Positions 10,395-21,081 of a DNA stretch of 64,000 nucleotides are shown in pieces. Made by a program: the position numbers and the translations under genes. Numbering within the stretch: the first letter of the stretch is position 1; the number at the start of each line of letters is the position of its first letter. The notes beneath the pieces were generated by a model. The model was not told where the DNA came from, searched no databases, and worked only from the letters and a program-made list of their open reading frames with translations. The stretch is from Ptychodera flava (Eukaryota; Hemichordata; Enteropneusta; Ptychoderidae), in NCBI RefSeq assembly GCF_041260155.1, contig NC_091941.1:39256747-39320746 (forward strand), written 5' to 3'.

Positions 10395-13300
10395 ATAGCT
10401 TTTCTTCGATAAACGAGGCTTTAATATATACTGCCTGAGAGAACTCATAAGTGACATCTAAATTTCAATCTTTGGGCGTTTTATGGCGTCACGTTTCGAA
10501 CAAACAACTGACAGACGACGTGGAGACAGATCTTACCAATGTCATTGCATTGGCAACTTGCACATTCACATAGTTCGGCAGCAGATGACGGATGGTCAAA
10601 ACGCAGAGGTGGCAGAGGTCACACGGCTAAAGAAGGAAGGGTGAGAATCTGGATAGACTAAACTCGCCCAAGGATCGACTTTCTAAAATAATTTTGTTCC
10701 AAGCACGGAGTTAATTCCTGACTTGCTGCAGTCGTGGCAGGAGGCTATTAATAATAAACTGATTTTGACAGCACTGTCTTCATCATTAGTTGAGACATTG
10801 TAAGGGAAAAAGAGTTAGAAGATGAACTGATGTGAAATAGAGGAAAATTGGTAACGAAAACATATTAATTCTTCATTACTTTTTACATCCAAGGGTTTTC
10901 GTGATGGCCGTGATGTTAAACTCAGCAAATCTCTGTCCTGGCTCTTCAGACAAGGTGCAGAAAAAGAAGGTCTTCAATTTGATGAAGGTATAAACTACAT
11001 TTTCAAGGTGAAATGGCATTTATTGCATTGTGTGCCTTATCAATAATTCTCAGTTATCAAACGAGAATCATGACAACAGTTGTATGATGATATAATTTAG
11101 ATATCATTAAAACTGTTATGTAAAAGACTGTTCAGTATTTTGTTTTTCTATCAGAAACCTCATGTTCCTATACTTTCATGTTCACTCTTGGATTGGTTTG
11201 TGTAAGCAAACCACCTATCCATGATTTATTTCTGTACTTTTGTTATCATTCTCAAATGGCTATGCCATGTGATCAGTCTTAAAGACAAGATAACATGGAT
11301 TCACCAGGCTATCAAAGAACTTAACACTAAATTCCGGTTTCTTTGTCGTCATAACAGGAGGATATCTCAATGTGGAAGATATCCTCGCTGTACGTGGATT
11401 CAACATATACACAGCTGCAGATATAGAAAGACTTGTGAAAAATTATGACAGCCAGAGATTTAGTTTGAGAAATCAACCCGAGAATAACAGACTGCAGATT
11501 TGTGCAAATCAGAACTATACCCCAAAAGTAAGTCTCAGAAAACATTTATCGTCAGGGAAATCCCAGCATGTGTTATTGGTTGTACGTACTGTACACTACG
11601 ATGAGTCGGATTGATTCAGTGCTGGACAGAACAGTGTCATTCAGCTTTTTCTTGTTATGATGTGTTGACCTGGATGGATTCTATAGTCACATACACACAG
11701 TAAGTGAGACCACCCACAATTCTCCATGATCTGTACACACAGAGATCACTCACTGAACTGAAGCAAATTTCATCTGTATACAGAACAGCTTGGTCCATAT
11801 TTCGAAATTCTGGGACCATAGTTTTGATAATCATAATTCTCTAATTTCTCACTGTGAATAATGAGAAGATCAACCCCTTTTCTGCGGAGGAGATAGCAAT
11901 TTTGTGATTTTGTCAACATAGTTTTTTGACAGCCATATGCAATATTTTCAAGGAAACTAAGGGAATAAGTTGCATCTATATTGGCAAAAGAAAGGGTATT
12001 GATTTTTTTGAATGTTAGTAACAAAGGAAATTTGCATGTCTGACAGGTGGTATGATGAGACCATCTTAGTTGCTGATAACTTTACCTTGACAAGTGTACA
12101 ATTTTTAGCACCTTCAAACGTGAAATTCTTATTCAATTTACTCCTGAACTTTAAACATAATCAATAATTTTGGACCATAGTTTAACCAATAATTCTAAAA
12201 TCAAATTTTAAGTTTCAAATTGTTCAGAAACTGATAAAATTGAAGAAGCCTTTAGCAAATAATGTCTGATCACACAAATCAAGGGGAATTGTGGGTAGTC
12301 TCACTTACTGTGATACAGTAAATGGTAACCCCGCCATCCACAGTAACATGTTACCAAAGATACAGATTGTCATTTGATCAATATCATTGATTCATGATCA
12401 TGCACTTTTTACATTGTTCTTTGCAGACGTTTCATAGCTCTCATGATAATGACGTTAAGCTTAGCAAGTCATTGTCATGGCTTTTAAGACATGGTGCTGA
12501 AAAAGAAGGGTTTACATTTGACGAAGGTTTGTATATATCAATATTATCATGAGAGTCTCATTTGAATGAATACTACATTTCATTTCATGTGAAAAATTAT
12601 GAGTTTTATCTGCAAGGTGATTTTGTTAAGATTTTTGTCAACATAACCTGTATTTGAGTAGATTTCTGCAGTCCTTCAGACTTCAGGTATTTACTGCCAT
12701 CTTCAAATACTGCATGCAATTCTTTCAGTAATCCTAAATCAGAGATTGTAATGCACTTGTTCTATCTCAAATACTTAAGTGTAAAGTATTTTTTCATTTA
12801 TATTACAGGAGGTTACATTAATGTTGATGATATCCTGGCCCTTCAGAGATTCAAAGTACACACAACTGAAGATATCGAAAGAATTGTCAAAAATAATGAC
12901 AAACAAAGATTTTGTCTCCGAAATCACCCAGAAAGTAACAAATTACAGATTTGTGCCAATCAGGGCCACACCATAAAAGTAAGCAACTTGAAACACTAGT
13001 GTTTATTGATCTTATTGACAAGGTCAATGATGTACAGACACATTGTCAATGGTGGTGGTTACTACTGTTTTTCTGTTGCTTATAGTAGTGTTCACATTTT
13101 CTTAGACTGCCCCCAGTCGCTTGGCTTGTCTTGTCAGAGCAGTTACTCTCTGGCTAAGCAACTGGTGTACCTTGCAAATGCCCTCTAGTGTCACAAGCGA
13201 TCTGGCCGTTTGCTGACATAGGCGTAGTACGTAAGCAAATGATTGACAATGACTTCGACTTCCGTAGCAAACTGTTTACCACAAGAAGTAATCTTAATTA

Positions 13301-16300
13301 GTACCTGATAGTTATCTAAACTTGATAAGGGATGTTTTCTGGTCTTTGCATGATTATAGATGAGCATAGGCATGCAGAAAATGATCAGGAAATTAGGCTT
13401 GACATAGCACTCATACTACACAGTGCAGTAGTAATGGGCCTCCGTGTTCCATACATGCATGGTTGTCAGTCTGACTTAGACAAGTTGATAATGTACCCGA
13501 TTTGAGAAACAGAAGTCAAAAAATTACCGCATTGAACATTCTTGAAATAAAACTTACCATAATGAGAGTAATAAAGAAACATCATGTAATTCAATGGTTG
13601 CTACACTATTCCAAACCCAAATCCTGCAAGGTTCACAAGTCTGTGGGGCAAGGTGTTCACCCCACGATCTAAGCACCAGCCTACCACCTAGCCTGACAGT
13701 CTGCCGAAGTTCATCCCTTCAATTTATTGTGTCTTGATATTGACAGACTTGGAGCAAATCTAACATTTTCTGTAAGAATATGATTTACTTCAGACGTGCT
13801 GTGTGTATGAGACAGACAGAATAACATAAATGATTTGTGAAATAATGTTGATTGCTATCAACATCAACTGAAAAATGATAAATTTCTTCTACATGAAATG
13901 TCATCATGAATATACAAAAGCTCCTTTACAAAGGTTCCATACAAGGAATGGTTCCTTTTAACAAAGTACATATAGACTGAGCAGCAATTATCTATACAGC
14001 TTGTGTTATTAATGCTCATTCATTTATTGATGTACTGGTGTATATTTTGGTGTGAGTGTTTAGACAAGGATCACTTGATAGACGTCAAACATTCTATATA
14101 ATTTGGCGTTTCCATCAATGGAATAGGATTATTATTTCTAGATGAAATATGCATGATAGAAAGCTGTTTATAAATTATGAAAAGTATAAAGCTAATATTC
14201 AAGTGTGCCATCAATCTATTTCATAGTATCTTTCTTGTTGAAATTTGAGTTAGAATAGCATTAGAAATTTCAGATGTTTTCAAATACACCAAACACTCAA
14301 GTGTAACTTAACTGTTTAATCTCTCAGTAGTGTTACAGGATATTTTAGTAAATGTTGTGATATTTCAACTGGATTCCTACATTCTCAAGGCTTAGTGACA
14401 ATTTATTTGTTTCAGTAGAGGTTAGTGATTATTGTTAATGTGGAAGATCATTTGAAAGGAATTGTTATTGTCCTGAAAGTGATGCAAGCACAAGTTTTTG
14501 TCATCCTAATCCAAAATAACAAGTATCAACCAATTGAATATTTTGGATCTCTATGAAGTTAGAAACCTTCACAAATAAAATATAACAATTTTCAGTCTCT
14601 AACGATAAATTGCACCAATTCAATAAAATGTTAATATCGCAAACAGAATGTTACTTTGCAAATTGAGTTCATTAATGCTGAGCTGTAAGTTTTTCCAAAT
14701 ATTTCAGGTTGAAGGCTTGCAGTTGACACCAATCACTGATCCAGCCCAGTACCCAACAGTCACCCATGGAACATATTGGAAGGCATGGGAAATAATCAGG
14801 GAACAGGTAGTTTTCCTTCACATTTCCTTGTTATCGGATAGGACTTGTTTTGAATATAGGAGTCTACATATGTAGCAAAGACTGTCTCTTTTGAGTTCAG
14901 GATCAGACCTCTGTATTCAATCGATGTAGGAGTTCAAAGATTTCAATGCATTCTATAAGAACCTTTATAAACCTTTATATGTGTACAGACAATGAGATTA
15001 TCTGTGTACAGATAATGAGATTATCTAAAAGTTTGCAATATTGCATTTCTTTGTTACATTGATCCATGAATGGGAAAAGTGAATTATTTACATAACTATG
15101 ATATTTTTCTTGTCTGGGCACGTACCTCAGTCTTGCGATGAAGTGGACTTACTCATGTCAAAAGCCTGTTCCAAAGACTTGTACTGATTCCAAAGCTTTT
15201 TGAACAGTAATTCCACTGTCCAATGAGTTCTGTTCAAAATCAGAATTATGCCAGCAATTGACCCACATTGCAAAAACAGTGTGTTTCATCATGTTATAGT
15301 ATAGTGCAAGCATCTTTTTCAATTTCTAACTAAAAAGCAAAAAATGATGTCATCATTACTCACTGCAGTGTATCTGTTCTCATTGATTTCATACTTACAC
15401 AGGGATTGTCCAAAATGAGGAGAAATCACATTCACTTTGCACCAGGAGTACCAGGAGATGAGGGTGTCATTAGTGGTAAGAATGTACAATGAGATAGTCT
15501 TGTTGGGCAAAACTCTTTGCAATTTAGTGCTTGGTTGGGACGACTGCATGTGATTTTACTTTTTGTGATCTCATAAATAATGACATTATTCATATCCTGG
15601 GATTAGATATTATGCAGTGTAACACATATTATTATACATCTACAATCGAGAACAAAAGAATTTTGCGTGCGTTAAAAAAGCCGTATGGAATTTTCTGTAA
15701 CACGTACGGTTTCAAGGCACCCCATCCCCCGCGGCTGTATCTGCACGTTCACTGTTGAACGGTTTCAAAAGACTCATTGGACGAGTGCCAGAACATGTCT
15801 CGCACGCTCTGTACGTACGTGTGTAGTGCACACACACAATCCAGAACTTGCAGAAGCGCGTCCGAGATAGCGTTCCACACTTGCGCTGTAAATTGGAAGA
15901 AAAATTGTTGACATTGTACGAAAACAGCTACTATTCTGACAATTTGATGCCCCAGTCACCAATGTAAGATGTATAATAATAAGGTTATTACGAAAATACC
16001 TTAAAGGGTGCACGAGGACATTGGCGCAGCGTATCGCCCGACGTGAAGCGGAGGGCGGTATGCGGCGCCAATGTCCAAGTGCATCCTTTACGGTATCTTC
16101 GTAATAACCTCATAGGATAGTATTTGTCACAATGTCATGAAACAAATATGACTGATGTAACATCGCTTTCCAAATACATCCCATAGAAATCCCATGTGGT
16201 TACCCTTGAAATCAATAATCTCTCATGAGATACCATTGGGGTTTCTGTAAGACGATAGGGTGCATACCATGCGGTGCTATCTTAAAATTACACTCTGAAA

Positions 16301-17156
16301 GCCACTAAATGTACAGGGATTCCAACGTTCCTCTCTTGTGTTTGGTGGTATTCATTTTTGAAAAAATGCTGTCAAAACTGGTGACAGTGAAAAATTGAGT
16401 TCACACAGCTTAAGGCTAGGAACAGTTACTTTCTGCTTTATTTTACTTTCACTTTTATCTTCATAAGTATTTTCCATGTCTAAATTTATGGTCATTTATG
16501 TTTTTCTTTAGGAATGAGGAATAGCTGTGAAGTACTTATTTTTTTGGATATGGAGAAAGCCCTTGAAGGTGGGTTTACTTTTGACATGTAGATTACATTT
16601 GTGAGCGTAGTCACATAGAATTGTAACAATTACACATCAAGGTAATGATAAATGTATACTCCTATCAGCAATGGAATTTGCATGTAGAATCTTGTATATT
16701 CCCGTGGCTGCTATTACAATTTTCTTCACACCTTATTCATCAACTACCATAGATAACATTTAAAATCTTTCTCTAACACAAGTTCGTGAGCAAAATTTTC
16801 AATACATTTTGTTCTAGATGGCCTGGAATTCTTCATATCTGCAAACAATGTGATCCTTTCAAGTGGCAATGTAGATGGATTAATTTTACCAAAATACATC
16901 AAAGATGCCATACAGTTACATCCACGTACGTATCTTTACTGTAGTAGCATTATGATGACAAGTGAATGTTTTATGTGTCCAAGATACCAAATGTGAAACA
17001 TTTACAGTGATTTTGATGCACATGACAAGAATGCACTAGGTCTTGAAAAATGGTATATCATTTTCTCACAAATGATACTTCCAGTATTTTATCACGTAAT
17101 AGTTTATCCTTTGTCTCTCTACAGGAAGAAAACTTCCTCTTGGAGCAACATCATAG
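9123..17156 (+). CDS. TRPT1: tRNA 2'-phosphotransferase (Tpt1/KptA family)
   Basis: Tpt1 removes the 2'-phosphate left at the splice junction of ligated tRNAs and transfers it to NAD+. The best full-length model uses exon 1 at 9123-9278, then 12427-12526, 12809-12978, 14708-14806, 15403-15475, 16512-16568, 16818-16925 and 17125-17156. All are GT-AG with matching phases, giving 264 aa (human 253). The four essential residues of the family are present: Arg-His in [12 protein letters not shown], Arg in NDKQRF, and Arg in [27 protein letters not shown] and [14 protein letters not shown] also match. The N-terminus is Arg/Gly-rich (SKRRGGRGH). Between exon 1 and the used exon 2 lie duplicated versions of exons 2-3 and of exon 1, listed separately. 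No ATG exon or separate promoter was seen for the third cassette, so exon 1 at 9123 probably serves it. Confidence 0.9.
9533..10183 (+). pseudogene. TRPT1 duplicated exons 2-3, copy A
   Basis: Exon 2A (9533-9625, 93 nt) and exon 3A (10014-10183, 170 nt) match the functional TRPT1 exons 2-3 in junctions and protein ([24 protein letters not shown]). Exon 2A is one base shorter than copy B: it reads GTTAACTC where B has GTTAAACTC. It therefore leaves the family frame, and joining 1A-2A-3A hits a stop within ten codons of exon 3A. Even in the family frame the catalytic Arg-His would be Arg-Gln (AGACAA), and GH of NQGH is DY. Copy A is probably skipped or gives non-productive transcripts. Confidence 0.8.
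10483..11527 (+). pseudogene. TRPT1 duplicated exons 1-3, copy B (exons 2-3 still open)
   Basis: Exon 1B (10483-10640, 158 nt) has two extra bases relative to exon 1A near 10537-10548. It ends out of phase and would run into a stop at the start of exon 2. Exons 2B (10894-10987, 94 nt) and 3B (11358-11527, 170 nt) are intact and splice-compatible: phase 0 in, phase 0 out. They encode [20 protein letters not shown] and [14 protein letters not shown] then [11 protein letters not shown]. The catalytic His is Gln and the GH of the NQGH motif is NY. A transcript 1A-2B-3B-exon 4 would be in frame, as would 1A-2B-3B-2C-3C with two N-terminal domains. Whether B is expressed cannot be told from sequence. 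Confidence 0.75.
11691..12317. mobile_element. 617-bp non-autonomous DNA transposon, Transib/RAG-like ends
   Basis: The element spans 11696-12312. Its terminal inverted repeats begin CACAGTAAGTGAGAC and match over 27 nt with one mismatch. It is flanked by 5-bp target duplications ATACA (11691-11695 and 12313-12317). Unit A of the host duplication carries the empty site with a single ATACA (TCACATACAGTAAATGG), so ends and target duplication are certain to the base. A 5-bp duplication with CAC-starting ends is the signature of the Transib/ProtoRAG superfamily (the RAG heptamer is CACAGTG). No transposase is seen; an 84-codon frame inside matches nothing I know. Confidence 0.88.
15980..16114. 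repeat. Hairpin MITE-like inverted repeat in TRPT1 intron 5
   Basis: Arms of about 60 nt: the left starts AAGGTTATTACGAAAATACC and continues AAGGGTGCACGAGGACATTGG, and the right is its reverse complement with several mismatches. A GC-rich spacer (CGACGTGAAGCGGAG) separates them. No coding potential. It resembles a palindromic MITE. Confidence 0.8.
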
Positions 17157-17328
17157 CTTGATGACAACAGACACTCACGTTCACCTATACAATAGCCTTA
17201 ATGGAAACTGTCTATTCTGTAAAGTAAATTGACGCTAGACATGATGCACTCTTCTACTGTTTATTTTGCATACTAGTATCTGACATATCGAGTTTTTTGA
17301 TACAATATGCAAAGTTATCAGATAATGG

Positions 17329-17338
17329 AATAAATAAA
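17329..17338 (+). promoter_or_regulatory. Candidate polyadenylation signals of TRPT1
   Basis: Two overlapping AATAAA hexamers (AATAAATAAA) lie about 173 nt after the TRPT1 stop. Position and sequence suit the 3' end of this gene. Confidence 0.5.
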
Positions 17339-18424
17339 GGACATGCAGGTGTTCGACTCACTACGCCCCAGAGATCACATGATAGTGAAACATACAAACC
17401 CACATGTACAATCTTGTATGGAAATGTGCATTTCTAATTGCATTTGTGCACATGGTTTTATTTTTTACCATGGTCCATTCAAATTCTGGGTTTAATCTAT
17501 TTTACAAATGCATTCAACATCACAAACCTTAGCCATTGTTTGTATTTTCTCCGATTAGTAAGCTTTGAGGTAGGGTGCGCCTCAGGAACAGATATTAAGA
17601 CTCAAACTTTTATGATACAGTTTTAGTGCACCACCTGTGGGACTTTGTTTTGAAGCTCAAGGTTGTGAACAAAAATTTCACAGACTTATTTTTGTGGAAA
17701 TCGAACATTGTGCTTCACGCTACAGAGTTAACACAAGGATCGCAGAGGCCAATTTGAATTTCAAATATTGGAAAAAATTGTTTCTTTTGTACCTATTTTG
17801 CACATTGACTCATGATTTTTATTCTTGATTTCAAGAGAGTATGATTTAAAGTTTCTCTAATGAATGTTCAAGCAACAAGTATACCACAAAATTATAACCA
17901 GTTCAAGACATGAATGAGCGATAGCAAGTGCATGTATGGAGTAAACTGGTCAAAATTGAGCTATGTGCCAGTTGCTGAGGTCGTTTATTGCTATTTTATC
18001 ATAACACTATATTAAAACTCCTGTGCATTGTTAGAAAAGGGATCTTTTTCTGACTGGGCGCTTTCACATGTTCCACATGTGCTACCATCACGAAAATAGC
18101 ACAGTTGTTTTCACATCTCAACCAATCACTGAGATTGCAGTATTTCCACCACCAATATACTGGTATGATATAATACAGAATATCTAGACAATATAGTTTA
18201 TCTCAAACAAATGTTCTGTCACTTCCAAATATATCAAATACGTAAATGTCACTCTCCTGTGACCTACACTTTATCCTGTCGTGTAATCCTTGGTTTCTAT
18301 GCTTTCTTGTTCATCATGTAACCAGTCATTTTAGAATTTTCCTACCAACACCGAGAAACAGCAACCAAATATCAATGAGCCTAGGCTATTGAGTTTGTTG
18401 ATCTTAATGCTTATATAGTTCTAC

Positions 18425-19395
18425 TAGTCCTGTTTCATAATTCAGGTCCATGACATATGTACCGACATCAGTGATTGGTTCATCTGGTAATTTAAGGTCC
18501 ATTTGCGTTACGCTGATTGGTGAGACCTCATGCGTTAGGTCTCATTACTATGTATTATTCAGGTTACAGCGCCCTGATTGGTTAATGTGTAGGTCCGGTC
18601 CTCCAGTGTTCACTGCCTCATCATGCAATGTCCCACGTGCTTCCTGGTTACCGCTGAAGTAATACGTTATTGTGATGTTTACCGATCGGCCGACAGTTAC
18701 AACGAAAAATGCCCGACAAACCTTTATGCGTTAAATTTCCATGTTTTTACTTATCCCTGTCCCTTTATGCATTACAGGCATGTTGGCTCGTTGTTAACAA
18801 TTGTTGGTTACGTGCAAAGTTCACGCTTTTCATTTTCATTTTGATTTGACGGGGGGCATTGGCCGCATCGACAACAGTGAGGCCTGTGAATGACAAGAGG
18901 AAACAATAGAGCTTCAAGGCATTACGTAACAAAAATTACGTAACGGTTTCAGGCGTCAGTAGCTAATTTCAACCATCTACCGCAGGGAAAAGGACAAAAT
19001 TTCTCCTGACAATATTTAATTCATGTATAATTCACAGTATCACATAAAATGCCATGAATAGTGAAGGAACTCAGGAACAAGGTCAAATCTAACTATATAT
19101 TTTGACAAATACTCTGCATGAGTACCTTTCTTCATATAATGGGATCGAGATGCGATCATCAGTAAGTACATGGGACATTGCATAATGAGGCAGTGAACAC
19201 TGGAGGACCGGACCTACACATTGACCAATCAGGAAGCTGTAAATTGAATAATACATAATGATGAGACCTAACACATGAGGTCCCTCCAATGACTGCTCCG
19301 AAAGTGGACCTTAGAGAAGCGGATTAACCAATCAGAGCATGCAGTACATGTGTGCAGGACGTGTAATGTAGGTCATTTTGAAACAGGACTACTCT
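18425..19395. mobile_element. Non-autonomous TIR element (~1 kb, ~230-nt TIRs)
   Basis: The sequence at 18425-18650 returns as a reverse complement at about 19165-19395. Shared blocks include AGTCCTGTTTCA at the outer ends, then TGATTGGTTAAT, TATGTATTATTCA, and GTAGGTCCGGTCCTCCAGTG with TTCACTGCCTCAT. Identity is about 80-85 % with indels. The middle (~500 bp) has no recognisable transposase. Flanking target duplications are not clear, so the superfamily is unknown. Confidence 0.75.
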
Positions 19396-20294
19396 ACCTG
19401 TACCTGCCAGAGAAACAACATAATAAAATGTGAAAGTCATAAATATGAAACTTTTCAGGTTGATTGTGTCCACCTTAATTGCCTGTGTACAAATCAGAAG
19501 TTTTTCAAAATAGACTATCATTTCATCACAATTCCAGAGACTATTATGTAGCCGTTGCAGTTTATCTTTGGGTCAAACAATCACATGAATACGTACGTAC
19601 AAAGCAAGCATTCATGCATTTCCACATCCACTCCAAAAACTTGTGTATCGTGTCTCCTTTCAATATCAATACCATTCCCTGTACAAGTTACATGTAAGTT
19701 CACCAGCAGTGCTCAACACAAGAATTTGAGCTTCTATATTTGAGCATTTTTTCTCAATTATTGTTTTAAGTATTGCTGTTTCTGATTCAAAATTGTAAAA
19801 AATGCAGACTTTTTTATCAAAGTATTTCTTTTGTCACATTTATACTTTTTTCTCCTTCTGTACCACATGCACTCAACCAGACTCACAATAAACAACACAC
19901 CGACCCCACAATAACGCCAGTATTAAGAAATTCTAATCATATATCAAGTCAGACAGTAATTAAAATAAATATGCATACTTTATTAATTCATGCATCTTGG
20001 AATGAGATCTACCATCTGCCATAGATTCCATGTCATCATACAGTTCTTGTAATTCTACAGATCACCTTTATCAGGACTAATACCGGTGAATGCTGATGGT
20101 CTGAAGGATGTCAATTTCACTTTGTGCTTAACAGATTGCATCTGACATTGTGATAAAATCATTTACAGTGAACAAATTAAAATGTATTTGTTAAAACATG
20201 ACTGTAAATTATGTAATGTACTATGTTGTGATACAATGACTGGTAACCAAGCAACTTATGTAGATCTTGGGTTGAGGAATGGAATATTATATAT

Positions 20295-20409
20295 TATTGC
20301 CTGAATACATGGGTTTATGTGCCCGAGAGCAGGTGACAATTTACCCGACATGAGGAGGAAAAATAGTCATCTGCTGCGAGCGCACATAAACCCATGTATT
20401 CAGGCAATA
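20295..20409. repeat. Hairpin MITE with perfect 28-nt arms
   Basis: TATTGCCTGAATACATGGGT plus TTATGTGC (20295-20322) is repeated as an exact reverse complement at 20382-20409, around a spacer of about 59 bp. Perfect arms suggest a recent insertion. No ORF. Confidence 0.85.
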
Positions 20410-21081
20410 ACATATTTATTACATGCCTCTTCACAGTTAATGCGTTATGACATTTAGCAACATGCGGGGCATTTTCAAATAATTTTACCATTATCAACCA
20501 GCATCAAACAGATTTTAACAAAAATCAAAATAGAAGTGTGTGCATGGATATTTTACATCTAAGGTTAAGCGTCTACTTTGATGTCGAAAACGTCAAAGGG
20601 CTTCAATGGACCAGGTAACCATGGAAACCGGTCAGTACATCGTTAACTGGCCGCTAACTCCCCGGATGTTCCTATTCAAATCAATGCACTGATTTGCACT
20701 CACATCGAGGCATGTAATAAACACTGTTGTGTTGTGCAACGCTGATGTCGCAATTATGTCACAGTTTGGTAGAAAGGGAAATAGCAGACATAAAGCTAAG
20801 ATTGTCCAGGTTCCGTATGTCCCCATATTAAATGTATATAAGGGGATGATAAAAAAACTGTGACACAATGCACCTTAATGTTTGATTGATGGAGTTTCAA
20901 CCGATGGATTTTGTTTTGATGACAAAGTCTCTTGGGTGAATAACATTGCCGCCTGAAAACTGACAAATTGACAAGACAGGAAGCACAATGACAGTAGTTT
21001 CTTTGACTGTCATAGATTGAAATATTACTGAGATAGCAGATATTCAGTGACATCAAAATAACAACTACTGAGTTGTTCATA

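Larger units (their letters stand above)
10430..12357 (+). repeat. Tandem segmental duplication, unit B (with transposon insertion)
   Basis: Second unit of the TRPT1 duplication. It matches unit A on both sides of a 617-bp transposable element (11696-12312); removing the element and one 5-bp target copy restores collinearity with unit A at 10345-10394. Confidence 0.9.
17157..21081. other. Convergent intergenic region TRPT1 / PDCD2
   Basis: About 3.9 kb between two convergent genes. It holds the TRPT1 3' end, a relative of the 7.6-kb hairpin at about 17878-18005 (CTGGTCAAAAT core), a TIR element of about 1 kb at 18410-19400 and a 115-bp hairpin at 20295-20409. I recognise no protein-coding exon. 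Confidence 0.6.
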
